From the NCBI RefSeq assembly GCF_015999545.1, contig NZ_CP065546.1:3380001-3444000 (forward strand): DNA of 64,000 nt, read 5' to 3'. The DNA comes from Lysinibacillus sp. JNUCC-52 (lineage in GTDB: Bacteria; Bacillota; Bacilli; Bacillales_A; Planococcaceae). A program made the position numbers and the translations under genes. The notes beneath the pieces are model-generated. The model saw only the letters and a program-made list of their open reading frames with translations, was not told where the DNA came from and searched no databases. Below, piece after piece: positions 18,868 to 27,058 of this stretch. Position 1 is the stretch's first letter. Each line of letters starts with the position of its first letter.

Positions 18868-19216
18868 AGAGAACAAAATACAAGCCGAGGAGAACAAGTT
18901 ATTGGCTGAAGAGAATAAGTTACAAGCTGAGGAGAACAAGTTACTGACAGAGCAGATCGAGGTAGTGGCTGAACAGTATTTGTTACAAGCCGAACAGAAT
19001 GAATTACTAGCTAAACAGGATGAATTACAAGCCGAACAGAACGAATTACTAGCAAAACAGGATGAATTACAAGCTGAACAGAACGAATTACTAGATCAAC
19101 GGAACGAGTTACAAGCTGAACAAGACGACTTACTGGCTCAACAAAAAGAGTTAATAGCTGAAAAGGATGAGTTACTAACGCTACAGAACGAGTTACTAAC
19201 TCATCTAAACAAATAA
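18851..19216 (+). CDS. Heptad-repeat coiled-coil ORF, 121 aa (likely fragment)
   Basis: Almost pure heptads of the form N-x-L-L-A-E-x / D-E-L-Q-A-E-Q, in 42-bp DNA repeats; strongly predicted coiled coil. Starts at an ATG inside the end of the broken gene, in another frame, with no good ribosome site, so it is probably the stalk of the same ancestral surface protein rather than an independent gene. Confidence 0.45.
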   Translation: METVSEENKIQAEENKLLAEENKLQAEENKLLTEQIEVVAEQYLLQAEQNELLAKQDELQAEQNELLAKQDELQAEQNELLDQRNELQAEQDDLLAQQKELIAEKDELLTLQNELLTHLNK

Positions 19217-19259
19217 TATTTTTTGCAGGAAGCAAAGTTAAGGAACTAGCTATTTTTTA

Positions 19260-19667
19260 ATGAAAGGGAAGACAGAGGTGGTAGCTCATTTGATGTCATT
19301 TAATCAATTACTGATCAAAAGGAAATCTTCTCTGTATGGAGCGAACCAGTTGCTGACAAAACAACAGTATCAGCAACCAAATCAACACAATCAATTGCTG
19401 TTACAACAAAACTACTTGTTGCTACAGCAAAATCACTTATTGACGCAACAAAACCAATTATTGCAGCAACAAAATCAGTTGTTGGTCCAACTACGGAATC
19501 CTTCACTGAGCCACCAACATCAGTTGCTGGCTCAGCGGTGGGAGTATGTGCCGTTGCAACTACAACAGGTGTCGATACAAAAGAAACGGTTGTTGGCACA
19601 ACAACAGTATCAGTCGCTGACTAATCGGAAATATTTACGAGAAGAGCAGTATCAAATACTGATTTAA
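19260..19667 (+). CDS. Gln-rich heptad-repeat ORF, 135 aa (likely fragment)
   Basis: Central heptads NYLLLQQ, NHLLTQQ, NQLLQQQ, NQLLVQL repeat the N-x-L-L pattern of the ORF before it, arguing that this is the genuine frame. Another forward frame is also open here (Thr/Val/Ala-rich), so the call is uncertain. No clear ribosome site. Probably a decayed coiled-coil segment of the same ancestral protein. Confidence 0.35.
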   Translation: MKGKTEVVAHLMSFNQLLIKRKSSLYGANQLLTKQQYQQPNQHNQLLLQQNYLLLQQNHLLTQQNQLLQQQNQLLVQLRNPSLSHQHQLLAQRWEYVPLQLQQVSIQKKRLLAQQQYQSLTNRKYLREEQYQILI

Positions 19668-19716
19668 CCTTCTTTTAATATTGTAATAAACTATTTTTAA
19701 TATCCTTTACATAAAG

Positions 19717-19743
19717 ACAAAGTCGATAATGGCTTTGTTTTTA
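19717..19743 (+). terminator. Short terminator-like hairpin
   Basis: ACAAAG / CTTTGT with a T-run, before the Mga-like gene. Confidence 0.45.
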
Positions 19744-19796
19744 TGTTTTTTAAGAAACTTTAGTATTTAGATAAAATAAAAAGGAGCTGATAGATT

Positions 19797-21269
19797 ATGG
19801 AAAGATTTTTAGATCGCCCAGAAAAAATACTGATTTATCTTTATTGTAAAAGCGGACAAGCGAAGATCGATGAGTTGGCAGAACATTTACAAGTTGGAAG
19901 ATCCACTATAGAAAAAGAACTTCATTTTTTAATGGAAACATTAAGTAACACAAGTTTTTTTATAAAATCTGGGGAAGTCCATTTGGATATTGTTTCTCCT
20001 TCACTAATTGATGATGCATTGAAGTTACTATATAAAGATAATGTATTTTTAAAAATAATAACAATAATCTTCGAAAAAAATGTATATTCTGTAAGTGAAA
20101 TTACACAACTCCTCAATATGAGCAAATCTACAGTGTACCGTAAATTTAAAGTTATAAAAGAATGGCTACAAGAACATAAATTAAAATTAGTTACTACTCC
20201 AGTGCTAATGGTACAAGGTGATGAAAAAAATATTCGGAATTTAATGCAACAATTTTATGATTTCTACTTATCTCGTTCTTTATCGGAAATAAGATTTTTT
20301 AACAAGGAACTCTTTGTGAAGAAAATTGATGAAATTTGTATTATAAATAGTTTTAATTTGACACCACAAGGTCTACGAAAATTGTCCATTTCCATGGAAA
20401 TTTTGCATATTAGAAGTCGACTTTCAAAGTATATACAATATGAAAGTTTCCCTACTGAAGAAAATTCTCTTTATATAAACATAACAAAAAAGCTACAATC
20501 ATTTTTTCCTAATTATATGGATAAAAACACTAAACAATGTGAGTTTATTTATTATGCAACGAATTTATATAACTATTTAATACGCGAGAGAAAGCTCACT
20601 ATAGGTGAAATTTATTCTTTAAAAGAAAGTAATTTGCGTTATAGTATGATTTTCGATTTTTTAGAGTATATATCCGAAAATTTTTATTTTGATTTCTCTT
20701 CTGATATAAGACTCGTTGAAGGGTTAAGTAGGTATACTGAACTCTACTATATTGATTTACGTTTAGGAACTAATAATAGGTTAAATGAGTTAAGTGGTTA
20801 CATAAATATTTGTAAAGATCATCCTTTTTATTTTCTAGTGAAAGAAGCAGCTTTAAAGTTATTTAAGCAATATAATTTTCTCCCTGAAATTAAAGAAATT
20901 GATATATTTGCGCTGTACTACTTTCTTTCAATAAGTCAGCTTAGAATAAAAAAGATACAAACTGTCTCAATCGCTATTATAACGGAATCTGAAATTGAAC
21001 AAGAAAGTATATTAGAATACTTAACGTTTAAATATGGGACAAATATACAAGCATACTCATTGAACTTATACGCTTTTAAAAAGAATATATTTTATCAAGA
21101 GTATGATTTGTTAATAAATATGGAAAATAACAATAGTCTTTTCAAAGGCGTTGAAAGCCTAACGATCTCTCCTTTATTAAGTAACGCCGATAAAAGTAAA
21201 CTTGATTATAAAATAAACGAACTTTTAAATAAAAAAATGACTAAATATACTGATCTAATAGTATTTTAA
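19797..21269 (+). CDS. Mga/AtxA-like PRD-type virulence regulator
   Basis: 490 aa, close to AtxA (475) and Mga (about 530). Two N-terminal helix-turn-helix regions (about residues 17-40, AKIDELAEHLQVGRSTIEKEL, and 100-122, SVSEITQLLNMSKSTVYRKF), a long helical middle resembling PRD domains, and a C-terminal EIIB-like part (AIITESEIEQESILEYL). AAGGAGCTGAT precedes the ATG. Such proteins activate surface-protein or toxin genes; the decayed coiled-coil gene immediately upstream is the obvious former target. AT-rich codon use fits horizontal transfer. Confidence 0.8.
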   Translation: MERFLDRPEKILIYLYCKSGQAKIDELAEHLQVGRSTIEKELHFLMETLSNTSFFIKSGEVHLDIVSPSLIDDALKLLYKDNVFLKIITIIFEKNVYSVSEITQLLNMSKSTVYRKFKVIKEWLQEHKLKLVTTPVLMVQGDEKNIRNLMQQFYDFYLSRSLSEIRFFNKELFVKKIDEICIINSFNLTPQGLRKLSISMEILHIRSRLSKYIQYESFPTEENSLYINITKKLQSFFPNYMDKNTKQCEFIYYATNLYNYLIRERKLTIGEIYSLKESNLRYSMIFDFLEYISENFYFDFSSDIRLVEGLSRYTELYYIDLRLGTNNRLNELSGYINICKDHPFYFLVKEAALKLFKQYNFLPEIKEIDIFALYYFLSISQLRIKKIQTVSIAIITESEIEQESILEYLTFKYGTNIQAYSLNLYAFKKNIFYQEYDLLINMENNNSLFKGVESLTISPLLSNADKSKLDYKINELLNKKMTKYTDLIVF

Positions 21270-21470
21270 CGTAATCTCGATATGCCATTTACATTGGATT
21301 TATCCTAATGAATTTTAAAATTGCCTAACGCAATCTTAAGCTAGATGTAAATGAGCAATTATCCCCTATTTGTAGTAGTCAATTTTTTTGATTTTCAAAT
21401 CTAAAAAGCAAGGAAAGTTCACGTTATGCATGTTTTAAAATACTATAAGGTGGATAAACAATAAAGAAGT

Positions 21471-21734
21471 ACACATAATCTATACACTTTTACACACATT
21501 AACGATAAAGGAGTTTGACAACATGAATAAAGAAAATGTGCCACCTGAGAAAAGAAAATTTATGAACTTAGAAAGTAAAGATAAACCCGACATGGTTGAT
21601 TCAGATACAATCAGTATTTTTGACTTGCATGAAGATATGCAAACGGTTGATCCCATTCCCGTTGAAGAGCTCAATAAAAAGGTGAAAAGAGAAGGCGATG
21701 AATTGATTGAAAAGAAGCCTGATGAATTATAGAA
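21471..21734. repeat. Long direct repeat, right copy (partner 17736-17992)
   Basis: Begins ACACATAATC and contains the second 69-aa gene. Marks the right boundary of the island. Confidence 0.75.
21523..21732 (+). CDS. Hypothetical 69-aa acidic protein, copy 2
   Basis: Paralogue of the gene at 17781: MNKENVPPEKRKFMN, central DSDTISIFDLHEDMQTVD, tail KKPDEL. AAAGGAGTT precedes the ATG. Sixteen bases before the gamma-SASP-like gene, suggesting cotranscription and a spore-related role. Function unknown. Confidence 0.7.
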   Translation: MNKENVPPEKRKFMNLESKDKPDMVDSDTISIFDLHEDMQTVDPIPVEELNKKVKREGDELIEKKPDEL

Positions 21735-21748
21735 AGGAATGAATTTGC

Positions 21749-21952
21749 TTGCAAAATAGGGATGAAGAGCAACTTACGGCGTCTGGTACGAATATTAATG
21801 ATGTAAAACAGAAAAATGCAGAAGCAGGTCTATCCTATAATGAAGTGAAAGAGCTACTAGCTAAAACGGGTGGGTATGGTACTGGCAAATATAGTGATAC
21901 AGATAGTGAAGAAGTGAGAGCGCAAAATAATCAATCAATGCGTAATATGTAA
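21749..21952 (+). CDS. Gamma-type small acid-soluble spore protein (SspE-like)
   Basis: 67 aa, TTG start, AAAGGA ten bases upstream. Two degenerate repeats of the SspE kind: ASGTNINDVKQKNAEA and the C-terminal GYGTGKYSDTDSEEVRAQNN, comparable with the FGTEFASETNAQQVRKQN repeats of B. subtilis SspE. Gamma SASPs do not bind DNA but serve as an amino-acid reserve for germination. The family call rests on this repeat pattern. Confidence 0.75.
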   Translation: MQNRDEEQLTASGTNINDVKQKNAEAGLSYNEVKELLAKTGGYGTGKYSDTDSEEVRAQNNQSMRNM

Positions 21953-21958
21953 TAGTGG

Positions 21959-21997
21959 AAGGAGTGCGAAATATAGTCTGTATTTCGTGCTCCTTTT
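21959..21997 (+). terminator. Terminator after the gamma-SASP gene
   Basis: AAGGAGTGCGAAATA pairs with GTATTTCGTGCTCCTTTT around a short loop. Confidence 0.8.
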
Positions 21998-22036
21998 GTT
22001 GTACATTACAATCATCGTAGAAAGGAGTGTCATGTA

Positions 22037-22219
22037 ATGCAATATGAAGAAAAAAGTTGCCCTTTATGTGGGAAAGACAATCAATGTGGTGTAGCAGAAG
22101 GCCAGGATGCATGCTGGTGTATGAACGAAAAATTTCCTGAAGATATAATAGGGGCAGTCTCTAACGAACCTAAGAAGTGCATTTGTCAAAATTGTTTACT
22201 TACATATAAAAACATCTAG
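22037..22219 (+). CDS. Cysteine-rich CWC family protein
   Basis: 60 aa with eight cysteines: CPLCGKDNQCG, CWCM, CICQNC. The CPxCG...NxC...CWC arrangement is that of the cysteine-rich CWC family (function unknown, likely metal-binding). AAAGGAGTG upstream. Between the gamma-SASP gene and another Cys-rich gene. Confidence 0.8.
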   Translation: MQYEEKSCPLCGKDNQCGVAEGQDACWCMNEKFPEDIIGAVSNEPKKCICQNCLLTYKNI

Positions 22220-22313
22220 CTTTCTCTGTTTCATTATCTTGGTGTCTGTTGGTACAAATGTCTATCGCACAACAACCTACCTGGCATACATTACTCTGAA
22301 AGGAGTGTGTCTA

Positions 22314-22892
22314 ATGTCGAAACCAATTCCACTTAGTAATGTAACTCAGGCATATTTAGAGGAAAACAAAAGAATAATCAATAAGATGATGCAAGGTATG
22401 ACTTATGTAACAATAACGTGTAGCATATCTGAAAATTTCATTAAACAGATTATTCCCCATCAAATAGCGGCAATTAGAATGTCAGAAAATGTGTTGCAAT
22501 ATACAACGAATATACCTGTTCAAAATTTTGCATTAGAAGTTATCCAAACTCATACTGAAATCGTCGAAAGTCTAGAAGCAATACAAAATAGATGCTGTAT
22601 CGTACAAAATACAGAATATGAATTATATGAATATATGTGTACATTTAAAGAAATTGCTGAAACGATGTTCCAAGCATTATGCTCACCACCAACCTCTAAT
22701 AGTATTAATATAAATTATCTTCAAGATATGATTATTCATCATCAAGCTGGTGTACGATTAGTGCAAAACGTTCAAAGATTCTGCATATGCCAAGAGTTAA
22801 TTCCAATTCTTCAATGTATGATGCAAACATTATGTTGTCAACTTGAAGAAATGCAAAAATTACTTGATGCGCTACAAGATTGTGATTGTTAA
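22314..22892 (+). CDS. Cys-rich, DUF305-like protein with two His motifs
   Basis: 192 aa, starting MSKPIPLSNV, with AAAGGAGTG upstream of ATG 22314. Two halves, each with a DUF305/ferritin-like histidine helix: IIPHQIAAIRMSENVL and MIIHHQAGVRLVQNV. About a dozen cysteines, ending DCDC. DUF305 proteins are implicated in metal binding. No signal peptide seen. This could be a spore-coat component (the Cys-rich composition is suggestive), but that is inference. Confidence 0.6.
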   Translation: MSKPIPLSNVTQAYLEENKRIINKMMQGMTYVTITCSISENFIKQIIPHQIAAIRMSENVLQYTTNIPVQNFALEVIQTHTEIVESLEAIQNRCCIVQNTEYELYEYMCTFKEIAETMFQALCSPPTSNSININYLQDMIIHHQAGVRLVQNVQRFCICQELIPILQCMMQTLCCQLEEMQKLLDALQDCDC

Positions 22893-22937
22893 AAATAAAA
22901 CGCTAAAATTGTTCGCAATTTTAGCGTTTTATTTTGC
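22893..22937. terminator. Strong bidirectional terminator
   Basis: AAATAAAACGCTAAAATTG pairs perfectly with CAATTTTAGCGTTTTATTT around TTCG. Confidence 0.9.
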
Positions 22938-23422
22938 TGATAATAGAATTAAATGGCTTCTTATGGACTCGTTCCAGCGGGCATTTAGCTCAAGCTACTC
23001 GTCCTAATAGAGTCGCCACTGTCGGCTAAAGTAAATGGCTTTTTTTATGGAGAAAGAATTGAAGTTCTCTATTTTTTGCATGGTTGTCCTAGAGGATTAA
23101 TTTTACTGTGTGAAAGGTCGTTGCGAAATTATGTAAGTAGGTGGTGCTAGCAGATTGGAGTGGAAGGCGTGACATTTCTACAGGAACAGCAAGAGCGGAA
23201 AATTCATTTTTGTGGCGATTTGCTGCAAAAATTAGTTGGAGCCGTACCTGCGGAAAGGGAGCGTCTGGAACGGCAATCAACTTGCACTAAAAAAGGGTGG
23301 TAGTAATAACTTGCAACACCTTGGCAGACATCAATGTCCGAGCCTTATTAGTTGTAGTTTCCCGCTGTTTGAGAAGTTATCCGTGTTTGAGGGACTTCTA
23401 TTATTCTCTAAGTATCGGTCAT
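22938..23422. other. Intergenic region with degenerate REP-like sequence
   Basis: No convincing gene. Around 23175-23275 there are pieces (CAGGAACAGCA, ACCTGCGGAAAGGGAGCG) resembling the GC-rich REP family, strongly degraded. AAATGGCTT is repeated at 22953 and 23034. Confidence 0.45.
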
Positions 23423-24034
23423 TTAAATGCCGACTGCATCTTTAGCTTCGAAAGACGATGCACACATAAATGTGACAGTTCGTTTGTCACTATCATATAG
23501 ACACCATTCACGATGATCAACTACTGAGCCAACATTGATGCGATATTGCTTTGCTTGCAACTCAATTGGTTCTCCAAAATGAATACGGATCGGCAACTTT
23601 TTATTTTGACGATATATTCCTGATTCATGACTATGTCCGAAAAAAAGAAGCTGCTTATCAATCGAAGGAAACTTCGGCTGCCAGGAAACACTCCATTGGA
23701 ATTGGTGTCCATGAATTAGCATTGCCCCTTCAATATCCATTGTTTCAGGCAAAGTTATAAAGCGCTCAATTCCTGTAACGTGTGTAATGCGTTCTTCTTG
23801 ATTGCCTCGAATAGACGGGAATGTCAGCAGTTTTTCAAAATCATCATCGATAATCGCAGCTTTTTGCAAAGGCAATCCTGATATTGTTTTTGCTTTTTTC
23901 TTACTTACTTTACATTCATATAAGTCGCCTAATCCTATTATTTCAGCATCTTTCGCTGTTTGTTGTATATGAGCTAATACTGATTTTGTATCATCAATAT
24001 TAGAATGTAAATCTCCTAAAAGTGCATACAGCAT
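23423..24034 (-). CDS. Calcineurin-like metallophosphoesterase
   Basis: 203 aa with the metal-site series GDLHSN (residues 7-12), GDLYE, GNQEE (usually GNHD/E), HGHQ and GHSHESG. Compact size as in YfcE/MPE-type phosphodiesterases. Start ATG 24034 with AAAGGCGTG upstream. Stands alone. Substrate not predictable. Confidence 0.8.
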   Translation of the reverse strand: MLYALLGDLHSNIDDTKSVLAHIQQTAKDAEIIGLGDLYECKVSKKKAKTISGLPLQKAAIIDDDFEKLLTFPSIRGNQEERITHVTGIERFITLPETMDIEGAMLIHGHQFQWSVSWQPKFPSIDKQLLFFGHSHESGIYRQNKKLPIRIHFGEPIELQAKQYRINVGSVVDHREWCLYDSDKRTVTFMCASSFEAKDAVGI

Positions 24035-24327
24035 AATAATCACGCCTTTCTTTTTCAAAATATTTTACAAGTATCATACACCTAACAGAATTTGATAGAA
24101 AAGTAATATGTATAAGAATATTTTGTGACACAACTTACATATTTTGAATGTGTGGAAAAATTGCTAACAAATAAGTTGCTTGATAAAATAGTTTGTGTAA
24201 TCTAAATTTTCTGAAAAATGTTAGTAGAATTGTATTTTAAAGCTTTTAATTAGCTTTAAAGCGTTTGATACGCTCGAAAAATCAAAAGCCGAGGTGTACG
24301 TAAGGACTAAAAATGAGGGGGTATATG

Positions 24328-25824
24328 ATGACGGTATTTATGACGGATATTTTACAAAAGTACGCTACAGAGCAGACGGATGCGATTGCAACGATTTATG
24401 AAGGTAAAAAGGTAACTTATGGCGAGTTTAATCAGTATGCAGAAACGTTTGCAGCCTATTTACAAGAGCAAGGCTATGAGAAAAATGATGTCATTGCGCT
24501 ATATACACTTAATTCCGATTTGTTTTTAATTGCTTACATCGGTATCCAGCTAGCGGGTTATGTTGTGATGCCTATCAATACAAAGCTTGCAGCACGAGAG
24601 GTTGACTTTATCGTCAATCATTCACAAGCAAAAGGACTCATTTATGATGAGAGAATAGAAGAAGTACTAGCGGATGTTCCGTATTCATTTCAACATGTAA
24701 TCGGATTGAAAGATATGAAAGAGGTTATCCAAAACTATAAAGGGCAAAGGAAGATACTACAATTACAAGCGAATGATACATCTGTTGTTATGTATACGTC
24801 TGGTACAACTGGGAAGCCAAAAGGGGTAATGCTGACGCATCAAAATATTGCTTCGACAGCGGATATTTGGTCAGCATCGATGAATATGACGAACGAAGAC
24901 AGCATGTTTATTTGTACGCCTTTGTTTCATTGTGCAGGCCTCCATGTATTTGCGATGCCAATGTTCTATAAAGGAGGTGCGGTCATTATAGAGGAAAGCT
25001 TTTCACCGAAAAATACGTTACAACAGCTGATAAAAACAGAGGCTACTATTTTCTTTGGAGTACCTTCCATGTATACGATGATATTAAATACCCCTGAATT
25101 TAAGGATCATTCCTTTATGAATTTACGTTTATTATGTTATGGTGCAGCACCGATGCCATATGAGCTTGTGAGGCAAGTTAAAGAAGCATTGCCGAATGTA
25201 AAAGTTCAAAATCTATATGGTCAAACAGAAAATTCACCTGCTGCAACCTCTCTTTTAGATGCAGATGCATTAATCAAAATTGGTTCAGTCGGAAAGCCGT
25301 TAGCACAGACAGAAGTGCGTGTTGTAGATAGCTATGGGGAAGCTGTACCAGCGGGCGAAGTTGGTGAAATTTGCGTTAGAGGGCCACAAGTCATGAAAGG
25401 TTATTTACGCAATGATGAAGAGACCGCTCGTGCAATTCAAGATGGTTGGCTCTATTCAGGTGATTTAGGACGCTTTGATGAAGAAGGTTACTTATATATC
25501 GTCGATCGTAAAAAGGATATGATTATTCGCGGTGGGGAAAATATTTATCCGATTGAGATTGAAGAAGTGTTATATCAGTTGCCAGCCATTTTAGAGGCAG
25601 CTGTTGTTGGCTTACCACATGAAGTGTATGGTGAAGTACCAAAGGCATTTGTCGTCTTAAAAGATGGGCAACTGATAGATGAAGCATCCATATTAGCCTA
25701 TTGTCGTTCGCAGCTTGCAAAATATAAAGTGCCTTACGAAATAGAATTTTTAGAACAGTTACCACGCAATGCATCAGGAAAGGTGTTAAAGCATACGCTT
25801 CGACCACAAATAGCAAAATCTTAA
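24328..25824 (+). CDS. Acyl-CoA synthetase (AMP-forming), long-chain fatty acid CoA ligase-like
   Basis: 499 aa. Activates a carboxylic acid as acyl-AMP and then acyl-CoA. P-loop YTSGTTGKPKG (about residues 156-166), A5-like LYGQTEN, YSGDLGRFDEEGYLYIVDRKKDMI, and the catalytic lysine in NASGKVLK near the end. Start at the second of two adjacent ATGs, best spaced from GAGGGGG. Length and motifs fit a FadD/LcfB-type enzyme; the exact acid is unknown. Confidence 0.85.
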   Translation: MTVFMTDILQKYATEQTDAIATIYEGKKVTYGEFNQYAETFAAYLQEQGYEKNDVIALYTLNSDLFLIAYIGIQLAGYVVMPINTKLAAREVDFIVNHSQAKGLIYDERIEEVLADVPYSFQHVIGLKDMKEVIQNYKGQRKILQLQANDTSVVMYTSGTTGKPKGVMLTHQNIASTADIWSASMNMTNEDSMFICTPLFHCAGLHVFAMPMFYKGGAVIIEESFSPKNTLQQLIKTEATIFFGVPSMYTMILNTPEFKDHSFMNLRLLCYGAAPMPYELVRQVKEALPNVKVQNLYGQTENSPAATSLLDADALIKIGSVGKPLAQTEVRVVDSYGEAVPAGEVGEICVRGPQVMKGYLRNDEETARAIQDGWLYSGDLGRFDEEGYLYIVDRKKDMIIRGGENIYPIEIEEVLYQLPAILEAAVVGLPHEVYGEVPKAFVVLKDGQLIDEASILAYCRSQLAKYKVPYEIEFLEQLPRNASGKVLKHTLRPQIAKS

Positions 25825-25971
25825 AAGTATAGGATTTTGTCAATCCATTGAAAAGTAGCAGGATAAAATATGAACACCTATTAAATTAGCGTATAATAAA
25901 GCTACGACAAATTGTAAAAATAGAATAGAAGATTATATATTTCTTCGAATGAGATAGGAGCGGAATTTGTC

Positions 25972-26955
25972 TTGTGGAGTGATTATAAACGACTTTTAAT
26001 AGTGAGTATTATGATTATCATGCTACTTTCTGGTTGTAATCAATTAACACAGCAGAGTCGATCAAAGAATCAATTAACTGTTTTAACGGTAGAATTTAAT
26101 AGTGGTGCACCAATTCCGAGTCTCTATATAACAATGACAGATACGGAAACAGGTAAGAAAATTGAAGAAGCAGTAGGCTCTGAAGAGGGAGAGGCTACTT
26201 TTTCAAACCTTGTAGAGGGTAGGGAATATACGATTACGGCAACAACGCTAAATAGCAATGGTGATAACGGCTATACGACAATTGAAAAATTTACGTATGA
26301 TGTGACGAAGCCTTATTATCGACTGCCGACGCATTCCTCAAGAGCAGAGCAGGAGCTTGCTGTTCCAGTAATCATGCAAAAACCAGAGCTTCCACAAGGT
26401 TGTGAGATTACGGCACTAACGGCTGTTTTAAATTATTACGGCATGAATATTTCAAAGCTTGAAATGGCAGATAACTATTTGCCTAAGCAAAATATATATA
26501 CATCAGCTAATCAACGCTACGGACCGAACCCAGCGCTTGCATATGCTGGTAATCCACGTGATAAGGCAAATGGTATGTATGTTTTTGCAGCACCGATTGT
26601 CAAAGCTGCGGAAGCCGCTATAGCAGATAGGCAGGCAAATTTACGTGTAACGGATATGAGCGGTGCATCTCAGAGTGAGATTTTAGAGCTTGTAGAGGAG
26701 GGAGTACCTGTAGTTGTATGGGTTACCCTTGATTTATCGACACCTAAAACATCTGCAAATAAAGGATGGATTTATGAAGGTGAAACGGAAAAACGTGAAG
26801 CCTACATCAACTTACATGCCGTCGTATTAACTGGTTATTCAGATCAGCAAGTTGTCGTTATGGACCCATTACAGGGCAATGTATCCTACAATGTTGACGA
26901 ATTTTTCAAGAGCTATAAGGAGCTAAATATGCAAGCAGTAGCAGTTCATAAATAA
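25972..26955 (+). CDS. Lipoprotein with C39-like papain-fold domain
   Basis: 327 aa. TTG start; lipobox LLSGC with Cys at about residue 23, so membrane-anchored outside. Beta-rich linker (residues 35-120), then a peptidase C39_2-type domain: QGCEITALTAVLNYYG (catalytic Cys), LHAVVLTGY (His) and MDPLQG (Asp/Asn). Probably a cell-surface cysteine peptidase or wall-processing enzyme. Located just before the D-Asp ligase/racemase genes but with its own upstream region. Confidence 0.75.
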   Translation: MWSDYKRLLIVSIMIIMLLSGCNQLTQQSRSKNQLTVLTVEFNSGAPIPSLYITMTDTETGKKIEEAVGSEEGEATFSNLVEGREYTITATTLNSNGDNGYTTIEKFTYDVTKPYYRLPTHSSRAEQELAVPVIMQKPELPQGCEITALTAVLNYYGMNISKLEMADNYLPKQNIYTSANQRYGPNPALAYAGNPRDKANGMYVFAAPIVKAAEAAIADRQANLRVTDMSGASQSEILELVEEGVPVVVWVTLDLSTPKTSANKGWIYEGETEKREAYINLHAVVLTGYSDQQVVVMDPLQGNVSYNVDEFFKSYKELNMQAVAVHK

Positions 26956-27003
26956 GGAATGGCGCATGTTTCCTATAGAAAGGAATGCTATTGGAACGCA
27001 GTT

Positions 27004-27032
27004 TTGACTGTAGTAAAATATGTTACACTAAT
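27004..27032 (+). promoter_or_regulatory. Putative sigma-A promoter of the D-Asp ligase operon
   Basis: TTGACT (27004-27009), 17-bp spacer, ACTAAT (27027-27032), about 27 bp before the start codon. Confidence 0.4.
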
Positions 27033-27058
27033 AAAAAAACTAAAGTGAGTTGAGTAGA

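Noticed and set aside
19315..19599. Minus-strand or alternate plus-strand Thr/Val/Ala-rich protein in the coiled-coil region
   Set aside because: Open by composition only; the Gln/Leu heptad frame matches the preceding ORF and is the more credible relic.
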